Notes under the pieces: generated by a model
What the model was told of the DNA's origin: nothing
Databases searched by the model: none
What the model saw: the letters and a program-made list of their open reading frames with translations, nothing else
Translations under genes and position numbers: made by a program
Shown: positions 42,454-54,635 of the stretch, piece by piece
Layout: each line of letters starts with the position of its first letter
How positions within the stretch are numbered: position 1 is the stretch's first letter
From: Pseudomonas sp. Q2-TVG4-2
GTDB lineage: Bacteria; Pseudomonadota; Gammaproteobacteria; Pseudomonadales; Pseudomonadaceae
Length of the DNA stretch: 64,000 bases
Direction: 5' to 3'
Assembly (NCBI RefSeq): GCF_013620795.1
Contig: NZ_LGLW01000001.1
Span: forward strand, 868,001 to 932,000

Positions 42454-42906
42454 TCAGACCGGCTTGACCTCGAATATCTCTACCTCGAATATCTCTACCT
42501 CGAAGGTCAGTGCCTTGCCTGCCAGCGGATGATTGAAGTCAACGGTAACCTGACGATCATCAAAGCTTTTGACGACCCCTGGCAGCTCCGTCTTGGCAGC
42601 ATCGTTGAAAATGACCAGCAGCCCTTCGGATAGCTCCATGCCTTCGAACTGACTGCGCGGCATGACTTGCACATTCTGCGGATTGTGCTGGCCGAAGCCC
42701 TGCTCCGGCGCGATCTGGAAGGTGCGCTTGTCGCCGGCTTGGAGTCCGAACAGCTGCTGTTCGAATCCAGGCAGCAGATTCCCATCACCGACCTTGAACG
42801 TGGCCGGTTGCTTGTCGAAGGTCGTGTCGACCTGCTCGCCGTTTTCCAGGCTGAGCGCAAAGTGCAGGGTAACCTGCATGTCTGGCCCGATGCGTTGTTC
42901 AGTCAT
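42454..42906 (-). CDS. fkpB: FKBP-type peptidyl-prolyl isomerase, SlpA/FkpB type
   Basis: A 150-residue FKBP of the SlyD-like group: MTEQRIGPDMQVTLHFALSLENGEQVDTTFDK (in pieces), then GDGNLLPGFEQQLFGLQAGDKRTF and PEQGFGQHNPQNVQ flanking the insert-in-flap chaperone domain. The C-terminus reads EVEIFEVEIFEVKPV, produced by a 15-bp tandem duplication. It overlaps lspA by 8 bases and is in the usual lspA-fkpB-ispH order. Confidence 0.93.
   Translation of the reverse strand: MTEQRIGPDMQVTLHFALSLENGEQVDTTFDKQPATFKVGDGNLLPGFEQQLFGLQAGDKRTFQIAPEQGFGQHNPQNVQVMPRSQFEGMELSEGLLVIFNDAAKTELPGVVKSFDDRQVTVDFNHPLAGKALTFEVEIFEVEIFEVKPV
42467..42504. repeat. 15-bp in-frame tandem duplication at the fkpB 3' end
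   Basis: The unit ACCTCGAATATCTCT occurs twice in full (42467-42481 and 42482-42496) and then partially (ACCTCGAA). It encodes EVEIF repeats at the FkpB C-terminus. The unit length keeps the frame. Confidence 0.9.
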
Positions 42907-43402
42907 TTACCGTTTCTCCCGTTTTACTGCTACGGAACATATCCAGCGCCAGCATCACGGCACCAATGGTGATGGCGCTGTCGGCAATATTGAATGCCGG
43001 GAAATACCAGCGGTTCTGCCAATGCACCAGAATAAAGTCGACGACATGGCCGAGCATCACACGATCATAGAGATTACCAAGCGCGCCACCCAGAACCAGT
43101 GCCAAGGCAACGGCGAGCCAGGTCTCATAAGGCTTCAAGCGTTTCATCCAGACCACCAGCACGGCGCTGACACCAATGGCGATCAGAGCGAACAGCCATC
43201 GTTGCCAGCCGGAATGATCGGCCAGAAAGCTGAAGGCCGCGCCTGTGTTGTAGGCCAAGGTCCAGGCGAAGTAGTCGGGTATCACGTCAACCTTCTGGTA
43301 CAGGCTGAAATTGGCTTCGAAGTAATGCTTGGTGGCCTGATCCAGCGCAATGACCAAGATGCTGAGCCATAACCACGACAGCTTACCGAGACGGGCGGTC
43401 AT
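42899..43402 (-). CDS. lspA: Lipoprotein signal peptidase LspA
   Basis: Signal peptidase II, 167 residues, four membrane spans. Conserved blocks include ALDQATKHYF, LAYNTGAAFSFLA, GGALGNLYDRVMLGHVVDFI and FNIADSAITIG, containing the two catalytic aspartates (NLYDR and NIADS). The start MTARLGKLSWL is preferred over an upstream in-frame ATG that lies in repeat sequence. It overlaps fkpB and follows ileS after a 195-base repeat-bearing gap. Confidence 0.95.
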   Translation of the reverse strand: MTARLGKLSWLWLSILVIALDQATKHYFEANFSLYQKVDVIPDYFAWTLAYNTGAAFSFLADHSGWQRWLFALIAIGVSAVLVVWMKRLKPYETWLAVALALVLGGALGNLYDRVMLGHVVDFILVHWQNRWYFPAFNIADSAITIGAVMLALDMFRSSKTGETVND

Positions 43403-43461
43403 GCTGCTTTCCTCGAAATAGCACAGCGGGTCTTCCCCGCCACGGAACTGGTATGGCGCCA

Positions 43462-43541
43462 TAGGGTGGGCTGAACGACCCTCCGCTTCAGCCCACCGGC
43501 AGTCCCGCCGTGGCGCCAGCGGCGGGCTGAAGCCCACCCTA
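43462..43541. repeat. Intergenic inverted repeat between ileS and lspA
   Basis: TAGGGTGGGCT (43462-43472) and AGCCCACCCTA (43531-43541) form perfect 11-bp arms, with nested TTCAGCCCACC and GGCGGGCTGA copies in between. It resembles dispersed GTAGGGTGGGCTTCAGCCC repeats of stutzeri-group genomes (from memory). Confidence 0.6.
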
Positions 43542-43563
43542 CGGCGATCATCGAGCCGTGATC

Positions 43564-43583
43564 GCCAGCAAGCTGGCTCCTAC
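43564..43583. repeat. Single REP unit
   Basis: GCCAGCAAGCTGGCTCCTAC is identical to the right half of the REP doublet at 30593-30612. It lies just after the ileS stop codon. Confidence 0.65.
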
Positions 43584-43597
43584 AATCATGCTCTCGG

Positions 43598-46429
43598 TCA
43601 CGCATAGTGACGGACCTCGCCTGCGCCTTCGATGTTCTCAACGCAGCGGCCACAAATTTCCGGGTGCACCGCGTGAGTACCGACATCGGGCAGGTGATGC
43701 CAGCATCGGCCGCATTTAGCGTGGCCGGTCTTGCTGATCTGCAGCTTGAGGCCAGAAAGCTCGCTCTGTACGGCCTCAGCCGGTGCTGCGGTGAGAGGCG
43801 CTACCGCCACCGCCGAGGTGATCAGCACAAAACGCAACTCGCTGCCCAACTTGGCCAGATCGGCCACCAGTGCGTCTTCGGCGTAGAGCACCACTTCGGC
43901 TTGCAGGTTACCGCCGATGGTCTTGGCGGCGCGCTGGGTTTCCAGCTCCTTGTTCACGGCAGCTTTGACCGCCATGACCTTGTCCCAGAATCCGCGACCC
44001 AGTTCCACACCGGCAGGTAGTTCGGCAAGACCTTCATACCAGGTATTGAACATCACCGATTCATTGCGCTTGCCTGGCAGGTACTGCCAGATCTCGTCGG
44101 CTGTGAAGGACAGGATCGGCGCGATCCAGCGCACCAGTGCCTCGGCAATGTGGTACAGCGCGGTCTGGCAGGATCGGCGCGGCAGGCTGTCGGCACCGGT
44201 GGTGTACTGACGATCCTTGATGATGTCGAGATAAAAGCCGCCTAGCTCCTGCACGCAGAAGTTGTGTACTTTTTGGTAAACGTTCCAGAACTTGTAGGTG
44301 CCATAGGCTTCTTCGATTTCCCGCTGCAACAACAGTGCGCGGTCGATGGCCCAGCGGTCGAGCGCGATCAGCTGGTCGGCCGGGACCTGATGCCGCGCCG
44401 GGTCGAAACCGTCGAGGTTGCTCAGCAGGAAACGTGCGGTGTTTCGGATGCGCCGGTAGGAATCTGCGCTGCGCTGCAGAATCACCTTGGAAACCGCCAT
44501 CTCCCCGGAATAGTCAGTAGAAGCCACCCACAGGCGCAGGATATCGGCGCCCAAACTGTCGGTGACTTCCTGTGGCGCGACGACGTTGCCCAGTGACTTG
44601 GACATCTTGCGGCCGTTCTCGTCGACCACGAAGCCATGCGTCAGCAGCCCCTTGTAGGGCGCGTGGCCGTCGATCGCCGAACCAGTCAGCAACGAGGAAT
44701 GGAACCATCCACGATGCTGGTCGGAGCCTTCCAGATAGAGGTCCGCACGCGGGCCCTGGTCGTGCCCCATCGGGTGCGAGCCACGCATGACGTGCCAGTG
44801 AGTGGTACCGGAATCGAACCAGACGTCCAGCGTGTCACTGATCTTCTCGTATTGCGCCGCTTCGTCGCCCAGCAGCTCGGCTGCATCCAGCTTCGACCAG
44901 GCCTCAATGCCGCCCTGTTCCACACGCTGCGCCACGGCTTCCATCAGTTCGACGGTGCGCGGATGCAGCTCGCCGCTTTCCTTGTGCAGGAAGAACGGGA
45001 TCGGTACACCCCAGGTACGTTGGCGCGAAATGCACCAGTCAGGACGTCCGGCGATCATGCCGTGCAGTCGTGCCTGGCCCCATGCCGGAACAAATTCGGT
45101 CTGCTCGATGGCATCCAGCGCGCGGCGACGCAACGAGCTGCCGTCGTGCGCCACCTTGTCCATGCCGACGAACCACTGCGCCGTGGCGCGGTAAATCAAC
45201 GGCGTCTTGTGTCGCCAGCAGTGCATGTAGCTGTGTTGGATCGACTCGTGTTTCAGCAGCGCGCCGACTTCCCGCAGCTTCTCTACGATCGCAGGATTGG
45301 CTTTCCAGATGAACTGGCCGCCAAAGAACGGCAGGTCCGACACGTAAACGCCGTGGCTCTGCACCGGACTGAGAATGTCGTCGTTCTCCATGCCGTAATG
45401 CTTGCAGGAGCGGAAGTCGTCTTCACCGTACGCGGGCGCAGAGTGAACGATGCCGGTGCCAGCGCCGGTTTCCACGTACTCAGCCAGATAGACCGGCGCG
45501 AAACGCTCGTAGAACGGGTGACGGAAGCGGATGAGCTCCAGCGCCTTACCCTCGCAGCGGGCGATGATCTTGCCCTGCAGCTCGTAGCGCTGCAGGCAAG
45601 ACTCGACCAGCTCTTCGGCGAGTACCAGCAGCTTGTCGCCAGTGTCGACCAACGCATAGACGAAGTCAGGGTGTACGTTGAGCGCCTGGTTGGCCGGAAT
45701 GGTCCAGGGGGTGGTGGTCCAGATGACGATGCTGGCCGGCTTGGCCAGCGCAGCGACACCGAAGGCCGCGGCCAGCTTGCCCGCGTCTTCGACCTGGAAG
45801 GCGACATCAATGGCATCGGATTTCTTGTCCTGATATTCGACCTCCGCCTCGGCCAATGCCGAACCGCAATCGAAACACCAGTTCACCGGCTTCAGGCCTT
45901 TGAAGACGAAACCACCTTCGACCATCTTCGCCAGCGCGCGGATCTCACCGGCCTCGTTGGCAAAATCCATGGTGCGGTAAGGATTGTCCCACTCGCCAAG
46001 CACGCCGAGGCGGATGAAGTCAGCCTTCTGCCCCTCAATCTGCTCCGCGGCATAGGAACGGCAGCGCTCGCGCGTCAGGTCAGCCGGCTGATTCTTGCCG
46101 TAGGTGATCTCGACCTTGTGTTCGATCGGCAGGCCATGGCAGTCCCAGCCCGGCACATAGGGCGCATCGAAACCGGCCAAGGTTTTGGAACGGACGATAA
46201 AGTCCTTGATGACCTTGTTCACCGCATGACCGATGTGAATGCTGCCGTTAGCGTACGGCGGGCCATCGTGCAGGACGAACTTAGGACGACCTTCGCCGAT
46301 CTGCCGCAGCTTCCCGTAGAGGTCAATACTGTTCCAGCGCTGCAGGGTCTCCGGCTCGCGCTGTGGCAGACCGGCCTTCATCGGAAATGCCGTGGATGGC
46401 AGATTGAGGGTCGCTTTGTAATCGGTCAT
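43598..46429 (-). CDS. ileS: Isoleucyl-tRNA synthetase
   Basis: Class I synthetase of 943 residues. HIGH-type motif: [19 protein letters not shown]; second class I motif KMSKSLGN; editing domain with the [13 protein letters not shown] region; C-terminal zinc site [12 protein letters not shown] and CGRCVENI. The start [13 protein letters not shown] is set by family alignment; a longer frame overlaps ribF. Only one base separates it from the ribF stop. Confidence 0.97.
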   Translation of the reverse strand: MTDYKATLNLPSTAFPMKAGLPQREPETLQRWNSIDLYGKLRQIGEGRPKFVLHDGPPYANGSIHIGHAVNKVIKDFIVRSKTLAGFDAPYVPGWDCHGLPIEHKVEITYGKNQPADLTRERCRSYAAEQIEGQKADFIRLGVLGEWDNPYRTMDFANEAGEIRALAKMVEGGFVFKGLKPVNWCFDCGSALAEAEVEYQDKKSDAIDVAFQVEDAGKLAAAFGVAALAKPASIVIWTTTPWTIPANQALNVHPDFVYALVDTGDKLLVLAEELVESCLQRYELQGKIIARCEGKALELIRFRHPFYERFAPVYLAEYVETGAGTGIVHSAPAYGEDDFRSCKHYGMENDDILSPVQSHGVYVSDLPFFGGQFIWKANPAIVEKLREVGALLKHESIQHSYMHCWRHKTPLIYRATAQWFVGMDKVAHDGSSLRRRALDAIEQTEFVPAWGQARLHGMIAGRPDWCISRQRTWGVPIPFFLHKESGELHPRTVELMEAVAQRVEQGGIEAWSKLDAAELLGDEAAQYEKISDTLDVWFDSGTTHWHVMRGSHPMGHDQGPRADLYLEGSDQHRGWFHSSLLTGSAIDGHAPYKGLLTHGFVVDENGRKMSKSLGNVVAPQEVTDSLGADILRLWVASTDYSGEMAVSKVILQRSADSYRRIRNTARFLLSNLDGFDPARHQVPADQLIALDRWAIDRALLLQREIEEAYGTYKFWNVYQKVHNFCVQELGGFYLDIIKDRQYTTGADSLPRRSCQTALYHIAEALVRWIAPILSFTADEIWQYLPGKRNESVMFNTWYEGLAELPAGVELGRGFWDKVMAVKAAVNKELETQRAAKTIGGNLQAEVVLYAEDALVADLAKLGSELRFVLITSAVAVAPLTAAPAEAVQSELSGLKLQISKTGHAKCGRCWHHLPDVGTHAVHPEICGRCVENIEGAGEVRHYA

Positions 46430-46430
46430 T

Positions 46431-47381
46431 TCAGTCCTGACTCGTGGTAAAGGGTGAAGCTCGCCAGTATTCGCGAGCCGCGGCGATATCTGCTTCGATC
46501 GCCGTCTTGAGTGCCTCCAGCGAGGCGAAGCGCTGCTCGTCACGCAGCTTGCTATGGAAAGTCACGCGCAGCAGACGGCCATAGAGGTCGCCCTGATAGC
46601 TGAGCAGATGCACTTCCAGATGCGGCTGCCCGTCACTTTCCACCGACGGCCGCATGCCGATGTTGGCCACTGCCGGCTGAGTGATGCCGTCAACTTCCGT
46701 GCTCACCATGAACACCCCGCTGAGCGGCGTGCTCTTGCGCTTGAGCTGGATATTGGCAGTCGGCGCGCCAAGCTGACGCCCTAACGCCTGCCCATGCATG
46801 ACCCGCCCGGTAATGCTGAACGCTCGGCCGAGCAGCTTGTGCGCCAGCGTCAGATCGCCATCGGCAAGTACCTGTCGCAGTCGCGTGCTGCTAACGCGCT
46901 CACCGTCGACCTCGATAGTGGTGGCGGCCTCGACCGAGAAGCCTTCCACAGCGCCCGCTTTCAACAGAAAGTTGAAATCGCCGGCACGGTCACAACCGAA
47001 ACGGAAGTCATCACCGACCTCCAGATGCCGCACGCCAAGCCCTTCAACCAGCGTCGCGTGGACGAACTCAGCGGCGCTCAACTCGCGTAAACGGCGGTTG
47101 AAGGCCAGGCAGAGCACCAGATCGACGCCCTGCTCATCCAGCAACCGAAGTTTCTCGCGCAGCCGGGTCAACCGCGCGGGCGCCTTGTCCGGCGCGAAGT
47201 ATTCTCGCGGCTGCGGCTCGAAGATCACCACGCAGCTAGGCAGGCCGAGCTCGGCGGCACGCTCGCGCAGGCGCGCCAGGATGGCTTGATGCCCCCGGTG
47301 AACCCCGTCGAAATTGCCGATGGTGGCGACGCAACCCCGATGCCGGGGTCGCAGGTTATGAAGACCTCGAACCAGCTGCAT
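46431..47381 (-). CDS. ribF: Bifunctional riboflavin kinase/FAD synthetase
   Basis: Makes FMN and FAD. The 316-residue protein has the FAD synthetase domain ([28 protein letters not shown]) and the riboflavin kinase domain ([51 protein letters not shown] in pieces). The start [10 protein letters not shown] is the usual one. Located upstream of ileS with 1 base between them. Confidence 0.96.
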   Translation of the reverse strand: MQLVRGLHNLRPRHRGCVATIGNFDGVHRGHQAILARLRERAAELGLPSCVVIFEPQPREYFAPDKAPARLTRLREKLRLLDEQGVDLVLCLAFNRRLRELSAAEFVHATLVEGLGVRHLEVGDDFRFGCDRAGDFNFLLKAGAVEGFSVEAATTIEVDGERVSSTRLRQVLADGDLTLAHKLLGRAFSITGRVMHGQALGRQLGAPTANIQLKRKSTPLSGVFMVSTEVDGITQPAVANIGMRPSVESDGQPHLEVHLLSYQGDLYGRLLRVTFHSKLRDEQRFASLEALKTAIEADIAAAREYWRASPFTTSQD

Positions 47382-47464
47382 ACCGCACTTCTTGCTTGAA
47401 AAGTCGTCGATTATACGCATGAGCCGGCAGCCGCGGACAGGTTTGCCACCCGCCTACCTGCGGA

Positions 47465-49012
47465 TCAATGACGTAGATGCCGCGGCCGCAAGCCGAGCAA
47501 TACCAGCCCTGCCGCAAAAGCGCCCAGTCCCGCCACCACGAGCAGTCCTAGCTGCAGCGCGCGCTGCTGCCAGCTCCAGGCGAACCATTCGACCGACGGC
47601 GCGTTGAGCCACCAGACCATCGCCACCATGGCGGTACAGCCGCCGACCAGGCGCAGCAGAAACAACCCCCAGCCCGGCGCGAACTGAAACACGCCGATCC
47701 GATACAGCCCCCAGAACAGCAGCCCGGCATTGAGCATCGACGACAACGACGTGGCCAGCGCAAGCCCAACGTGCTGGAGCGGCCAGATGAGCATCAAGTT
47801 CAGCGCCATGTTGGCAATCATGCAGATGATGGCGACGCGCACCGGCGTCTTCAAATCCTGGCGCGCGAAGAAACCCGGCGCCAGCACCTTGATCAGCATG
47901 AACGCCAGCACACCCAGCGAGTAAGCCTCAAGCGCATTGGCCGATTGCACCACGGCCTCCTCGCTCATCGCGCCGTAGAAGAACAGGCTGGCAATCAGCG
48001 GCTCGGCCAGGATACCCAGCGCAAGCGCGGCGGGAATCCCCACCAGTAACACCATTCGCAGCGCCCAATTGAGGGTATTGGAAAAGGCCTTAGGGTCCTC
48101 GCCAGCGTGCTGGCGCGACAGGCTCGGAAGGATCACCGTGCCGATGGCGATACCGAAGGCGCCGAGCGGCAACTCCGAAAGCCGATCCGCGTAATAGAGC
48201 CACGACACGCTACCGGTCTGCAAAAAGGAAGCGAGCACCGTGTCGAGCAGCAGATTGATCTGGCTGACCGACACCCCGAACAACGCTGGGACCATCAGCA
48301 GCATGATACGCCGCACCCCTTCATCACCGAACTTCACCCGAGGCCGCGGCAACAGCCCCAGCTTGGCAACATAAGGAAGCTGGAAGGCCAGCTGAGCGAA
48401 GCCGGCAATGAACACACCCCAGGCCAGCGCCATGATTGGCTGATCGAAATAGGGCGTAAGGAACACCGCCGAGGTGATCATGGATACATTCAGCAGTACC
48501 GGGGTGAAGCCCGGCACCGCGAAATGTCCATAGGTGTTGAGCACGCCGGAAGTGAATGCCGTGAGGGAAATCAGCAGCAGATACGGAAAAGTGATGCGCA
48601 GCAGCTCTCCTGCCAGCTGCATCTTGGCCGGCTCATCATGAAAACCCGGCGCAAACACCATTACCACATAAGGTGAGGCCAGCACCCCGATGGCGGTAAT
48701 ACCGGTCAGGATCAACCCGAGCATGCCGGCCGTGCGATCGACCAGCAGCTTGACCTCGGTCAGCGTCCGCTTGGTGCGGTACTCAGATAGCACCGGAACG
48801 AAAGCCTGGGCGAAAGCACCTTCGGCAAACAGACGACGCAGGAAGTTGGGAATCTTGAACGCAATGAAGAAGGCGTCGGCGGCGGCACCCGAACCGAAGT
48901 AGCTGGCCACCACCATATCGCGTACCATGCCCAGCACCCGGGACAGCAGTGTCATCACACTGACTACCGCACTGGACCGCAGCAAGCCGCCTTTGCCGGA
49001 TGTATCGGACAT
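47465..49012 (-). CDS. murJ: Lipid II flippase MurJ
   Basis: A 515-residue MOP-superfamily membrane protein with about 14 spans that moves lipid II across the inner membrane. The N-terminal motif LLRSSAVVSVMTLLSRVLGMVRD and GSGAAADAFFIAFKIPNFLRRLFAEGAFAQAFVPV are characteristic (given in parts). The start MSDTSGKGGLL is preferred to an upstream in-frame GTG-type extension. It precedes ribF and ileS on the same strand, as in related genomes. Confidence 0.95.
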   Translation of the reverse strand: MSDTSGKGGLLRSSAVVSVMTLLSRVLGMVRDMVVASYFGSGAAADAFFIAFKIPNFLRRLFAEGAFAQAFVPVLSEYRTKRTLTEVKLLVDRTAGMLGLILTGITAIGVLASPYVVMVFAPGFHDEPAKMQLAGELLRITFPYLLLISLTAFTSGVLNTYGHFAVPGFTPVLLNVSMITSAVFLTPYFDQPIMALAWGVFIAGFAQLAFQLPYVAKLGLLPRPRVKFGDEGVRRIMLLMVPALFGVSVSQINLLLDTVLASFLQTGSVSWLYYADRLSELPLGAFGIAIGTVILPSLSRQHAGEDPKAFSNTLNWALRMVLLVGIPAALALGILAEPLIASLFFYGAMSEEAVVQSANALEAYSLGVLAFMLIKVLAPGFFARQDLKTPVRVAIICMIANMALNLMLIWPLQHVGLALATSLSSMLNAGLLFWGLYRIGVFQFAPGWGLFLLRLVGGCTAMVAMVWWLNAPSVEWFAWSWQQRALQLGLLVVAGLGAFAAGLVLLGLRPRHLRH

Positions 49013-49152
49013 TTGTCTTCCTAGAGTTGCAGCAGGATGATTCCGGCCAGGCACTGGCCATCGAGTCGATGGCCAGTTACGACAGTGAAAGAGGTCGCGA
49101 GTTTAGCGGCAGCCCATCTGTCCGGCCAGTGTCTCGGAGGAATCACTCGGGC

Positions 49153-49181
49153 TTGACAAGGGCTCGATGCATCGGCATGAT
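49153..49181 (+). promoter_or_regulatory. Sigma-70 promoter of rpsT
   Basis: TTGACA (49153-49158), a 17-base spacer and CATGAT (49176-49181) precede the S20 gene by about 50 bases. The -35 is a perfect match and the -10 is 4 of 6. Confidence 0.6.
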
Positions 49182-49229
49182 TCGCGGCCTTATTTGCTTT
49201 GTAATCCCACGTTTTCGAGGAGTTCGACG

Positions 49230-49508
49230 GTGGCCAACAGCCCTTCCGCCAAAAAACGCGCAATTCAGGCTGAGAAGCGTCGCAGCCACAACGCCAGCCT
49301 GCGCTCCATGGTTCGCACCTACATCAAGAATGTGGTCAAAGCCATTGATGCAAAAGATCTGGAAAAAGCTCGTACTGCTTACACTGCAGCCGTGCCTGTA
49401 ATCGACCGCATGGCCGACAAAGGCATCATTCACAAGAACAAAGCAGCCCGGCATAAAAGCCGCCTGAACGGCCATATCAAGGCCCTCGGCGAAGCTGCTG
49501 CAGCTTAA
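49230..49508 (+). CDS. rpsT: 30S ribosomal protein S20
   Basis: A 92-residue basic protein that binds 16S rRNA. The GTG start gives [21 protein letters not shown], the normal S20 N-terminus, with GAGGAG 8 bases upstream. The rest ([35 protein letters not shown]) is standard. A non-ATG start is a known trait of rpsT and may aid autoregulation. It is divergent from murJ. Confidence 0.96.
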   Translation: MANSPSAKKRAIQAEKRRSHNASLRSMVRTYIKNVVKAIDAKDLEKARTAYTAAVPVIDRMADKGIIHKNKAARHKSRLNGHIKALGEAAAA

Positions 49509-49522
49509 ACTGCACGCTCTTG

Positions 49523-49551
49523 AAAAAAACCGGCCTAGCGCCGGTTTTTTT
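49523..49551 (+). terminator. Rho-independent terminator after rpsT
   Basis: AAAAAACCGGC-CTA-GCGCCGGTTTTTTT: a GC-rich stem directly followed by a run of seven T, 15 bases after the rpsT stop. Confidence 0.9.
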
Positions 49552-49617
49552 GTGCCTTGCATTTCGGCCAGCGAACGCTCTTCGATGCAAGCAGCATCGA
49601 CAGAAATAAACTGATCG

Positions 49618-50073
49618 CTACTGAACCCAGGGAAGAACTGGAATGGCGGTCACCGCATTTTGCGGACTGCCCTCGATTACGCGATCACTGTAAACCAGGT
49701 AAACAAGCGTACTGCGCGCCTCATCAAAAAAGCGCACCACCTGCATGGTCTTGAATACCAGCGAAGTCCGCTCCCTGAAGACCACCTCGCCATCCTCGAG
49801 ATTGTCATTCATATGAATCGGCCCGACCTGGCGACAAGCAATCGACGCTTCGGCGCGATCCTCTGCCAACCCGAGCCCACCCTTGATCCCGCCGGTCTTG
49901 GCCCTCGATAGATAACAGGTCACACCCTCGACCTTGGGATCATCAAAGGCCTCCACCACGATCTTGTGGTTCGGCCCAAGCCACTTGAAGACCGTATCGA
50001 CCTCACCCACTTCCCGCGCCATACCGACCGCCGGCCAGACCAGCAGCGCGATCAATGCGTTTGCCAATCGCAT
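49618..50073 (-). CDS. creA: CreA family protein
   Basis: A 151-residue periplasmic protein with a signal peptide ([19 protein letters not shown]). The CreA pattern is visible: [42 protein letters not shown], in parts, with the single cysteine at VTCYLS and IACRQVGP later. GTGAGG lies upstream of the chosen ATG. Function unknown. It is 8 bases after proB, so it is likely co-transcribed. Confidence 0.88.
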   Translation of the reverse strand: MRLANALIALLVWPAVGMAREVGEVDTVFKWLGPNHKIVVEAFDDPKVEGVTCYLSRAKTGGIKGGLGLAEDRAEASIACRQVGPIHMNDNLEDGEVVFRERTSLVFKTMQVVRFFDEARSTLVYLVYSDRVIEGSPQNAVTAIPVLPWVQ

Positions 50074-50081
50074 CGGGTACC

Positions 50082-51200
50082 TCACAACAGGATCATGTTG
50101 TCGCGATGGATAAGCTCGGGCTCGTCGACGTAACCGAGCAATTTCTCGATTTCGTCGGAGGAATGACCAAGGATTTTCTGAGTCTCAGCAACACTGTAGT
50201 TAACCAGACCGCGAGCAACCTCCTCCCCTTCTGGCCCCACGCAGACCACCATCTCGCCACGGCGAAAACCACCTTGGGCGGCCTTGACGCCAACCGGTAA
50301 CAAACTGCGATTGCTTTGCTTCAGCGCATGCACCGCCCCGGCATCCAGCGTGACCGAGCCCCGCGTTTGCAGATGGCCGGCGAGCCACTGTTTGCGCGCA
50401 GCGTGACGACTGCGCTCCGGCGCCAGCAGGGTGCCCAGCCGCTCACCGGCCTTCAGCCGCGCCAGAACCTGATCGATGCGCCCGCCAATGATTACCGTAT
50501 GGGCCCCCGAGCGCGCCGCCAGGCGCGCCGCGCGCAACTTGGTCTGCATGCCACCGCGCCCCAGCGCACCGCCCGTAGCGCCCGCTACCGCGTCCAACGC
50601 AGGGTCGTCGGCGCGAGCTTCGCGGATGAGATTGGCGTCGGGGTTATTTCGTGGATCCGCGTCAAACATCCCGTCGCGATCCGTGAGGATCACCAGCAAA
50701 TCAGCTTCGACCAGGTTCGCCACCAGCGCCGCAAGGGTATCGTTGTCGCCGAAGCGGATCTCATCAGTGACGACGGTGTCGTTTTCATTGATAACCGGAA
50801 CCACACCGAGGTCGATTAGCGTGCGCAGCGTGCTCCGCGCGTTGAGATAACGCTTGCGGTCCGACAGATCATCGTGGGTCACCAGAACCTGAGCGGTCTG
50901 CTGATCGCAGCGCCCAAAACTGGCCTCCCAAGCACGAATGAGGCCCATCTGCCCCACCGCAGCAGCAGCCTGCAACTCGTGAACGGCCTTGGGCCGTGCC
51001 GTCCAACCGAGGCGGCTCATGCCGGCCGCAACCGCACCGGACGAGACCAGCACCAACTCGACCCCGACCTGCCGCAGCGCCACCATCTGATCAACCCAGA
51101 CCGCCATTGCCGCCTGATCGAGGCCGCGGCCGTCAGCCGTCAGCAAAGCACTGCCGATTTTCACCACCCAGCGCCGCGCGCCGCTCACCTTGTCCCGCAT
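50082..51200 (-). CDS. proB: Glutamate 5-kinase
   Basis: First enzyme of proline synthesis, 372 residues. The amino acid kinase domain has [42 protein letters not shown] and GTGGMQTKL-type [16 protein letters not shown]. The C-terminal PUA domain spans about residues 280-372. Between obgE and creA in one direction. Confidence 0.96.
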   Translation of the reverse strand: MRDKVSGARRWVVKIGSALLTADGRGLDQAAMAVWVDQMVALRQVGVELVLVSSGAVAAGMSRLGWTARPKAVHELQAAAAVGQMGLIRAWEASFGRCDQQTAQVLVTHDDLSDRKRYLNARSTLRTLIDLGVVPVINENDTVVTDEIRFGDNDTLAALVANLVEADLLVILTDRDGMFDADPRNNPDANLIREARADDPALDAVAGATGGALGRGGMQTKLRAARLAARSGAHTVIIGGRIDQVLARLKAGERLGTLLAPERSRHAARKQWLAGHLQTRGSVTLDAGAVHALKQSNRSLLPVGVKAAQGGFRRGEMVVCVGPEGEEVARGLVNYSVAETQKILGHSSDEIEKLLGYVDEPELIHRDNMILL

Positions 51201-51306
51201 CGATCCCGCCTTCTATCCCATATCCGGCCAAACCAGGTCGACGAGCAGCAGACGAGCCAGCCCAACGACCACCCACCTACAGCTACGCAACTACGCGAAC
51301 AAGCCC

Positions 51307-52551
<1,245 letters not shown>

Positions 52552-52640
52552 CTAGAAAACAGGAACATAAGGGTCTTGCGAAACCCAGCGAAAACTAGAG
52601 CAAAGCAGTGTTTTGCAAGAGCCCTACAGAGAATACAGAA

Positions 52641-52672
52641 ACAAAAAAGCCCCGTCGCATGACAGGGCTTTT
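52641..52672 (-). terminator. Rho-independent terminator after rpmA
   Basis: On the minus strand AAAGCCCTGTC-ATGC-GACGGGGCTTTTTTG: an 11-bp stem with one mismatched position and a T-run. It separates rplU-rpmA from obgE. Confidence 0.85.
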
Positions 52673-52687
52673 CCAGCAACGTCGCAA

Positions 52688-52945
52688 TCAGGCCGCGACG
52701 ACGCTCACGTAGCGACGGCCAAAAGCGCCTTTCACTTCGAATTTGATCACGCCTTCCACTTTCGCGAACAGGGTGTGATCCTTGCCCATACCAACGCCGT
52801 AACCAGCGTGGAACTGGGTACCGCGCTGACGCACGATGATGTTACCGGCCTTGATGACTTGACCGCCGTACATCTTCACGCCAAGACGTTTGGCTTCTGA
52901 GTCGCGACCGTTGCGGGTAGAGCCGCCAGCTTTTTTGTGTGCCAT
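52688..52945 (-). CDS. rpmA: 50S ribosomal protein L27
   Basis: An 85-residue protein with the L27 N-terminus [22 protein letters not shown] and no cleavable N-terminal extension. The rest ([27 protein letters not shown]) is standard. It follows rplU by 35 bases. Confidence 0.97.
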   Translation of the reverse strand: MAHKKAGGSTRNGRDSEAKRLGVKMYGGQVIKAGNIIVRQRGTQFHAGYGVGMGKDHTLFAKVEGVIKFEVKGAFGRRYVSVVAA

Positions 52946-52980
52946 GAGTTCAATACTCCTATAGGGGGATTCAGGCCCGA

Positions 52981-53292
52981 TTAGCCCTGAATACCGGTGA
53001 TTTTGACCTCAGTGAACCACTGACGGTGGCCCTGACGCTTCATGTGGTGCTTACGACGGCGGAATTTGATGATGCTGACCTTGTCATGACGACCTTGGGC
53101 GATCACTTCAGCAGTAACCTTGGCACCATCGACCACCGGAGCGCCGATTTTGACATCGTCGCCGTTGCCGATCAGCAGAACGCGGTCAAAGGTGACTGCT
53201 TCGCCAGTGGCAACTTCGAGTTTTTCAATCTTGAGGTATTCGCCTTCGGCGACCTTGTATTGCTTGCCGCCGGTAACGATAACTGCGTACAT
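52981..53292 (-). CDS. rplU: 50S ribosomal protein L21
   Basis: A 103-residue protein starting [20 protein letters not shown], the normal L21 N-terminus. The basic C-terminus [18 protein letters not shown] contacts 23S rRNA. A GGAG ribosome site is near. First gene of rplU-rpmA and divergent from ispB. Confidence 0.97.
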   Translation of the reverse strand: MYAVIVTGGKQYKVAEGEYLKIEKLEVATGEAVTFDRVLLIGNGDDVKIGAPVVDGAKVTAEVIAQGRHDKVSIIKFRRRKHHMKRQGHRQWFTEVKITGIQG

Positions 53293-53540
53293 CTGTGTAT
53301 CTCCGTTGATCCTGCTCACCCAGCGCTTAAGTGAAATAGTTAGTGGCTGGCATGGCTGCTCGGGGCCGGAAAGGACGCCCTTGCAATTGCGTAAGGCAGG
53401 GAAATGCCCAGGGGGAAAGTTCAGGGTCCGCGATTGTACGCATCCACCAGAGTCGGCGCAATAGCCGCCAGGCCTTGCCTTGACAGTGCCTGACCCGCCC
53501 CATAGCATGCCGCGCAATCTCCGAGGAGTACTCGTCGCCG

Positions 53541-54509
53541 ATGCAACCCCAGGCCTTTTACCAAGTAGTAGCTGAAGATTTTGCCGCCGTTGACGGCATC
53601 ATCCGCAATCAGCTGACTTCCCGCGTACCGCTGGTGGAAAAAATCGGGGACTACATTACCTCGGCCGGCGGCAAACGCCTGCGCCCCTTGTTGGTATTGC
53701 TCAGCGGCAATGCGCTGGGACTCAAGGGAGAGCAACTGCGCCTGCTGGCAGCCATCATCGAATTTCTGCACACCTCGACGTTGCTGCATGACGATGTAGT
53801 CGACATGTCGGGCATGCGTCGCGGCCGCTCAACAGCGAACGCCCTGTGGGGCAACGCGCCCAGCGTGCTGGTCGGCGACTTCCTTTATGCACGCTCGTTC
53901 GAAATGATGGTCGACCTGGGCTCGATGCCGGTCATGCGCATCATTTCCCAGGCCACCCGAGTGATCGCCGAAGGCGAAGTACTACAGTTGTCCAAGGTGC
54001 GCGACGCCAGCACCACCGAAGAAATCTACATGGAAGTGATCCGCGGCAAGACAGCCATGCTCTTTGAAGCCTCAACGCACAGTGCCGCCACCCTGGCCGG
54101 CGCCAGCGACGAGCAGCGCGAGGCGCTGCGGACCTTCGGCGATTACCTGGGCATCGCATTCCAACTGGTCGATGACCTGCTCGATTACCAGGGCGATGCC
54201 GAAACCTTGGGCAAGAACGTAGGAGATGACCTTGCCGAAGGCAAGCCAACGCTGCCACTGATCTACACCATGCGCGAAGGCACAGCGGAACAAGCCGCGC
54301 TGGTGCGTCAGGCCATCCAGAAAGGTGGCATCGAAGATCTAGAAAGCATCCGCAGCGCCGTGGAAGCATCCGGCGCGCTGGAATACACCGCCCGCCTGGC
54401 TCGCGAATATGCCGATCGCGCCATCGCTTGCCTCGAGCTCATCCCGGCCAACCATTATCGCGACGCCCTAGTGGAACTCAGCCGCTTCGCTGTTGCTCGC
54501 ACTCACTGA
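53541..54509 (+). CDS. ispB: Octaprenyl/nonaprenyl diphosphate synthase
   Basis: A 322-residue trans-prenyltransferase for the ubiquinone side chain. First aspartate-rich motif [15 protein letters not shown], second [22 protein letters not shown] is the substrate-binding lysine-arginine motif. It is divergent from rplU. Pseudomonads make ubiquinone-9, so nonaprenyl product is likely (inference). Confidence 0.95.
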   Translation: MQPQAFYQVVAEDFAAVDGIIRNQLTSRVPLVEKIGDYITSAGGKRLRPLLVLLSGNALGLKGEQLRLLAAIIEFLHTSTLLHDDVVDMSGMRRGRSTANALWGNAPSVLVGDFLYARSFEMMVDLGSMPVMRIISQATRVIAEGEVLQLSKVRDASTTEEIYMEVIRGKTAMLFEASTHSAATLAGASDEQREALRTFGDYLGIAFQLVDDLLDYQGDAETLGKNVGDDLAEGKPTLPLIYTMREGTAEQAALVRQAIQKGGIEDLESIRSAVEASGALEYTARLAREYADRAIACLELIPANHYRDALVELSRFAVARTH

Positions 54510-54635
54510 GCCAGCCTCACCGAAGGGTGCGACTGCGCGCTCTTCAGCCCTAACCCTCCCCGCCTCAGCCTCCCACTAACACCGGCTCGGCCACCACTGA
54601 TCGACGCTGAGGATTTTTGCGCTTGCATGTTCGCA

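Noticed and set aside
42467-42504. CRISPR-like repeats
   Set aside because: Direct tandem copies with no spacers, inside a coding sequence.
44801-44830. GTACCGGAATCGAACC, resembling a tRNA T-arm
   Set aside because: It lies inside the ileS coding sequence and the rest of a tRNA fold is missing.
44636-46450. 604-codon plus-strand open frame
   Set aside because: Antisense to ileS, which has all synthetase motifs.
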